Shown here piece after piece: positions 62,783 through 64,000 of a stretch of DNA of 64,000 nt. The first letter of the stretch is position 1, and each line of letters begins with the position of its first letter. The stretch comes from an uncultured Gemmatimonadota bacterium (GTDB taxonomy: Bacteria; Gemmatimonadota; Gemmatimonadetes; Gemmatimonadales; Gemmatimonadaceae). Location of the stretch: positions 127,409 to 191,408 of the forward strand of contig CADEDA010000005.1 in NCBI GenBank assembly GCA_902825965.1. Reading direction: 5' to 3'. A model generated the notes under the pieces. The model ran no database searches. It had not been told where the DNA came from and saw only the letters and a list, made by a program, of their open reading frames with translations. The position numbers and the translations under genes are program-made.

Positions 62783-63955
62783 TCAGGCCCCGATGCGCGC
62801 CGCCAGTGCGGCGACGGCGGGGCGGTGCTCCGCCGGCGATTCCTCGACGAAGATCGCCTGCCCGGCCGCGCTCAGGCTCGTGCCGTACGGCGGGCCCAGC
62901 AGGTGCAATCGCAGCAGGATGCGCGACATCGCCTCGGGTCCGACGAGGTCGGCGATATCGAGGATCGCATGGAGCCCGCTGTTGGTCGCAAGGCCAGGGA
63001 CCCAACCGCGGGTCTCCGTCCAACTGGCGGGATCGGCCGAGTGGCCGTTGGCGCGGTTGTGCCCGTAGAGCTCGATGTACTGCGTGATCCGCTCGTGCCC
63101 CATGTAGGAGTGGCCGAGCTCATGCGGGATGATCTGCTGGAAGCCCATCATCCCCGTGCGCCAGCGCGCGTCGTACGTGCCGCGGTCCTCGAGACTCAGC
63201 ATCCCGCCGCCACCCGAGGACCCCACGACGAATCCGTATTGGATGTGCACGGCGTCGTGCGGGAACCGGCGCTGCAGCAACTCCTCGAGATGGGGCAGCA
63301 CCGCGAGCGCCCGCTGCAGCGCGGCGGCGGCCTCCGCGCGCATCGACTCCTCAGGGAACCCGAGCACCACTTGCAGGGGATCCCCGTTGCCGTGCGCCGC
63401 CGTGACCCAGTGGTAGCGACCGGCCGCGGCCATCGCGGCCAGCATGCCGGCATCCCCCACGATGCGGAGTTTCTGCTGCAGGTACTCCGCGTTCCCGGGA
63501 TTCCGCGGCAGGGCGTCGAGCAGTTGCTGCCGCAGCACGCGCTGGGACGCCGCAAGGCGGTCGAAGAACGCCAAGACCGGCGCCGCCGCGTCGGACGCGG
63601 TCACCTGGTGCGAGGACGTGGCGCTCACCGTCGCCGCCTCGCTCGAGAACGCATCCACACGCACGGTCGCGGGACCGACCTGCGTGGCCAGGAGCTCCGT
63701 CCGGAATCGCGCCTCGAGCAGGACATGACGCTGCGCCTGGTACGTCAGCACGACGCTGTCCACGCGAGCGCTGCCGCTGACCTCGCCGGCGATGCTGACG
63801 GTCGTCAGCGCGGCGGTCTGGGGAGCGACCGGTGCCAAGGTGACGCTCATGGTCTTGGCCGGCGTGGTCGGTGGATCCGACTCACCCCCGCAGGCCGCCA
63901 GCCCCACGACGCACAGGACAGACGACGCGAACCGTTCGATCCTCGGGATCCGCAT
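62783..63955 (-). CDS. Lipoprotein with HELGH zinc-peptidase motif
   Basis: A 390-residue lipoprotein. The lipobox is GLAAC (C22). The N-terminal 100 residues are Thr/Val/Ala-rich and strand-forming, like an Ig-like spacer. The C-terminal domain has HELGHSYMGHE (278-288), an HExxH zincin signature; a third zinc ligand may be the His or Glu that follows, or a residue in YIELYGHN. No larger family is recognised. The ATG at 63955 is preferred over TTG 63961. It lies 182 bases upstream of the amidohydrolase operon on the same strand. A cell-surface peptidase is the best guess. Confidence 0.75.
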   Translation of the reverse strand: MRIPRIERFASSVLCVVGLAACGGESDPPTTPAKTMSVTLAPVAPQTAALTTVSIAGEVSGSARVDSVVLTYQAQRHVLLEARFRTELLATQVGPATVRVDAFSSEAATVSATSSHQVTASDAAAPVLAFFDRLAASQRVLRQQLLDALPRNPGNAEYLQQKLRIVGDAGMLAAMAAAGRYHWVTAAHGNGDPLQVVLGFPEESMRAEAAAALQRALAVLPHLEELLQRRFPHDAVHIQYGFVVGSSGGGGMLSLEDRGTYDARWRTGMMGFQQIIPHELGHSYMGHERITQYIELYGHNRANGHSADPASWTETRGWVPGLATNSGLHAILDIADLVGPEAMSRILLRLHLLGPPYGTSLSAAGQAIFVEESPAEHRPAVAALAARIGA

Positions 63956-64000
63956 GGTCAAGACAGTCTATGCGCGGGACCGAGGCGTCGCACGACACGG

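Overview
The window is about 70% G+C DNA with very dense coding on both strands and many 4-base ATGA or GTGA gene overlaps. The gene content suggests a member of the Gemmatimonadota or a related high-GC soil or freshwater lineage: a PadR regulator paired with an ADOP-type giant permease, a secreted tricorn-like protease, a VPS10/BNR-repeat exported protein, several exported amidohydrolases and an ACAD10-like beta-oxidation set. This assignment is inferred from gene content only; no rRNA or other marker gene is present. I saw no tRNA, rRNA, CRISPR array, transposase or phage gene.

Region 1 (1-11616, minus strand) is an exopolysaccharide/capsule locus. Reading from its promoter side it has an initiating sugar-phosphate transferase, a short Wza-like export lipoprotein, a Wzc-like tyrosine kinase/chain-length protein, an unknown membrane protein, an O-antigen ligase/polymerase-like protein, a methyltransferase and four glycosyltransferases. 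A further gene begins at the left edge. Next to it lie a divergent PilT-like protein with degraded ATPase motifs (11774-12949), a CpsB/YwqE-type PHP phosphatase and a GDP-L-fucose synthase. These fit polymer assembly controlled by tyrosine phosphorylation, plus supply of a fucosyl donor.

Region 2 (14814-19225, minus strand) is housekeeping and repair: an SRPBCC-epimerase fusion, an AlkA-like glycosylase, a CheY-like receiver, a solitary adenine methylase and an ADP-ribosylglycohydrolase.

Region 3 (19387-31923) is lipid and aromatic metabolism. It holds fadN-fadA, a tandem pair of small proteins of unknown family (the second behind a perfect Rex/CRP-like palindrome), a divergent VOC/MarR pair, a dienoyl-CoA reductase/acyl-CoA dehydrogenase/phosphotransferase operon, an exported amidohydrolase, and an MhqR-MhqO-YceI group with recognisable operators.

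Region 4 (31964-49428) is mostly exported degradative proteins: a tricorn-like protease, a GH20 hexosaminidase, a lipoprotein, a BNR-repeat protein and an M28 membrane peptidase. A PfkB kinase, the PadR-ADOP pair, exonuclease III and an alpha/beta hydrolase follow.

Region 5 (49417-63955) has a DUF2200/DUF2256/formylglycine-generating-enzyme operon divergent from its likely sulfatase substrate, a double ABC-2 transporter operon led by a cysteine-rich Sel1 lipoprotein, an alpha/beta hydrolase, a pair of exported amidohydrolases (one of 1001 residues with two domains), and an HELGH lipoprotein.

The most promising unexplained items are the duplicated orphan small proteins with their palindrome, the degraded PilT-like protein beside the polysaccharide locus, the tandem PadR operators, the MarR operators over apparently leaderless promoters, and the exported formylglycine enzyme.
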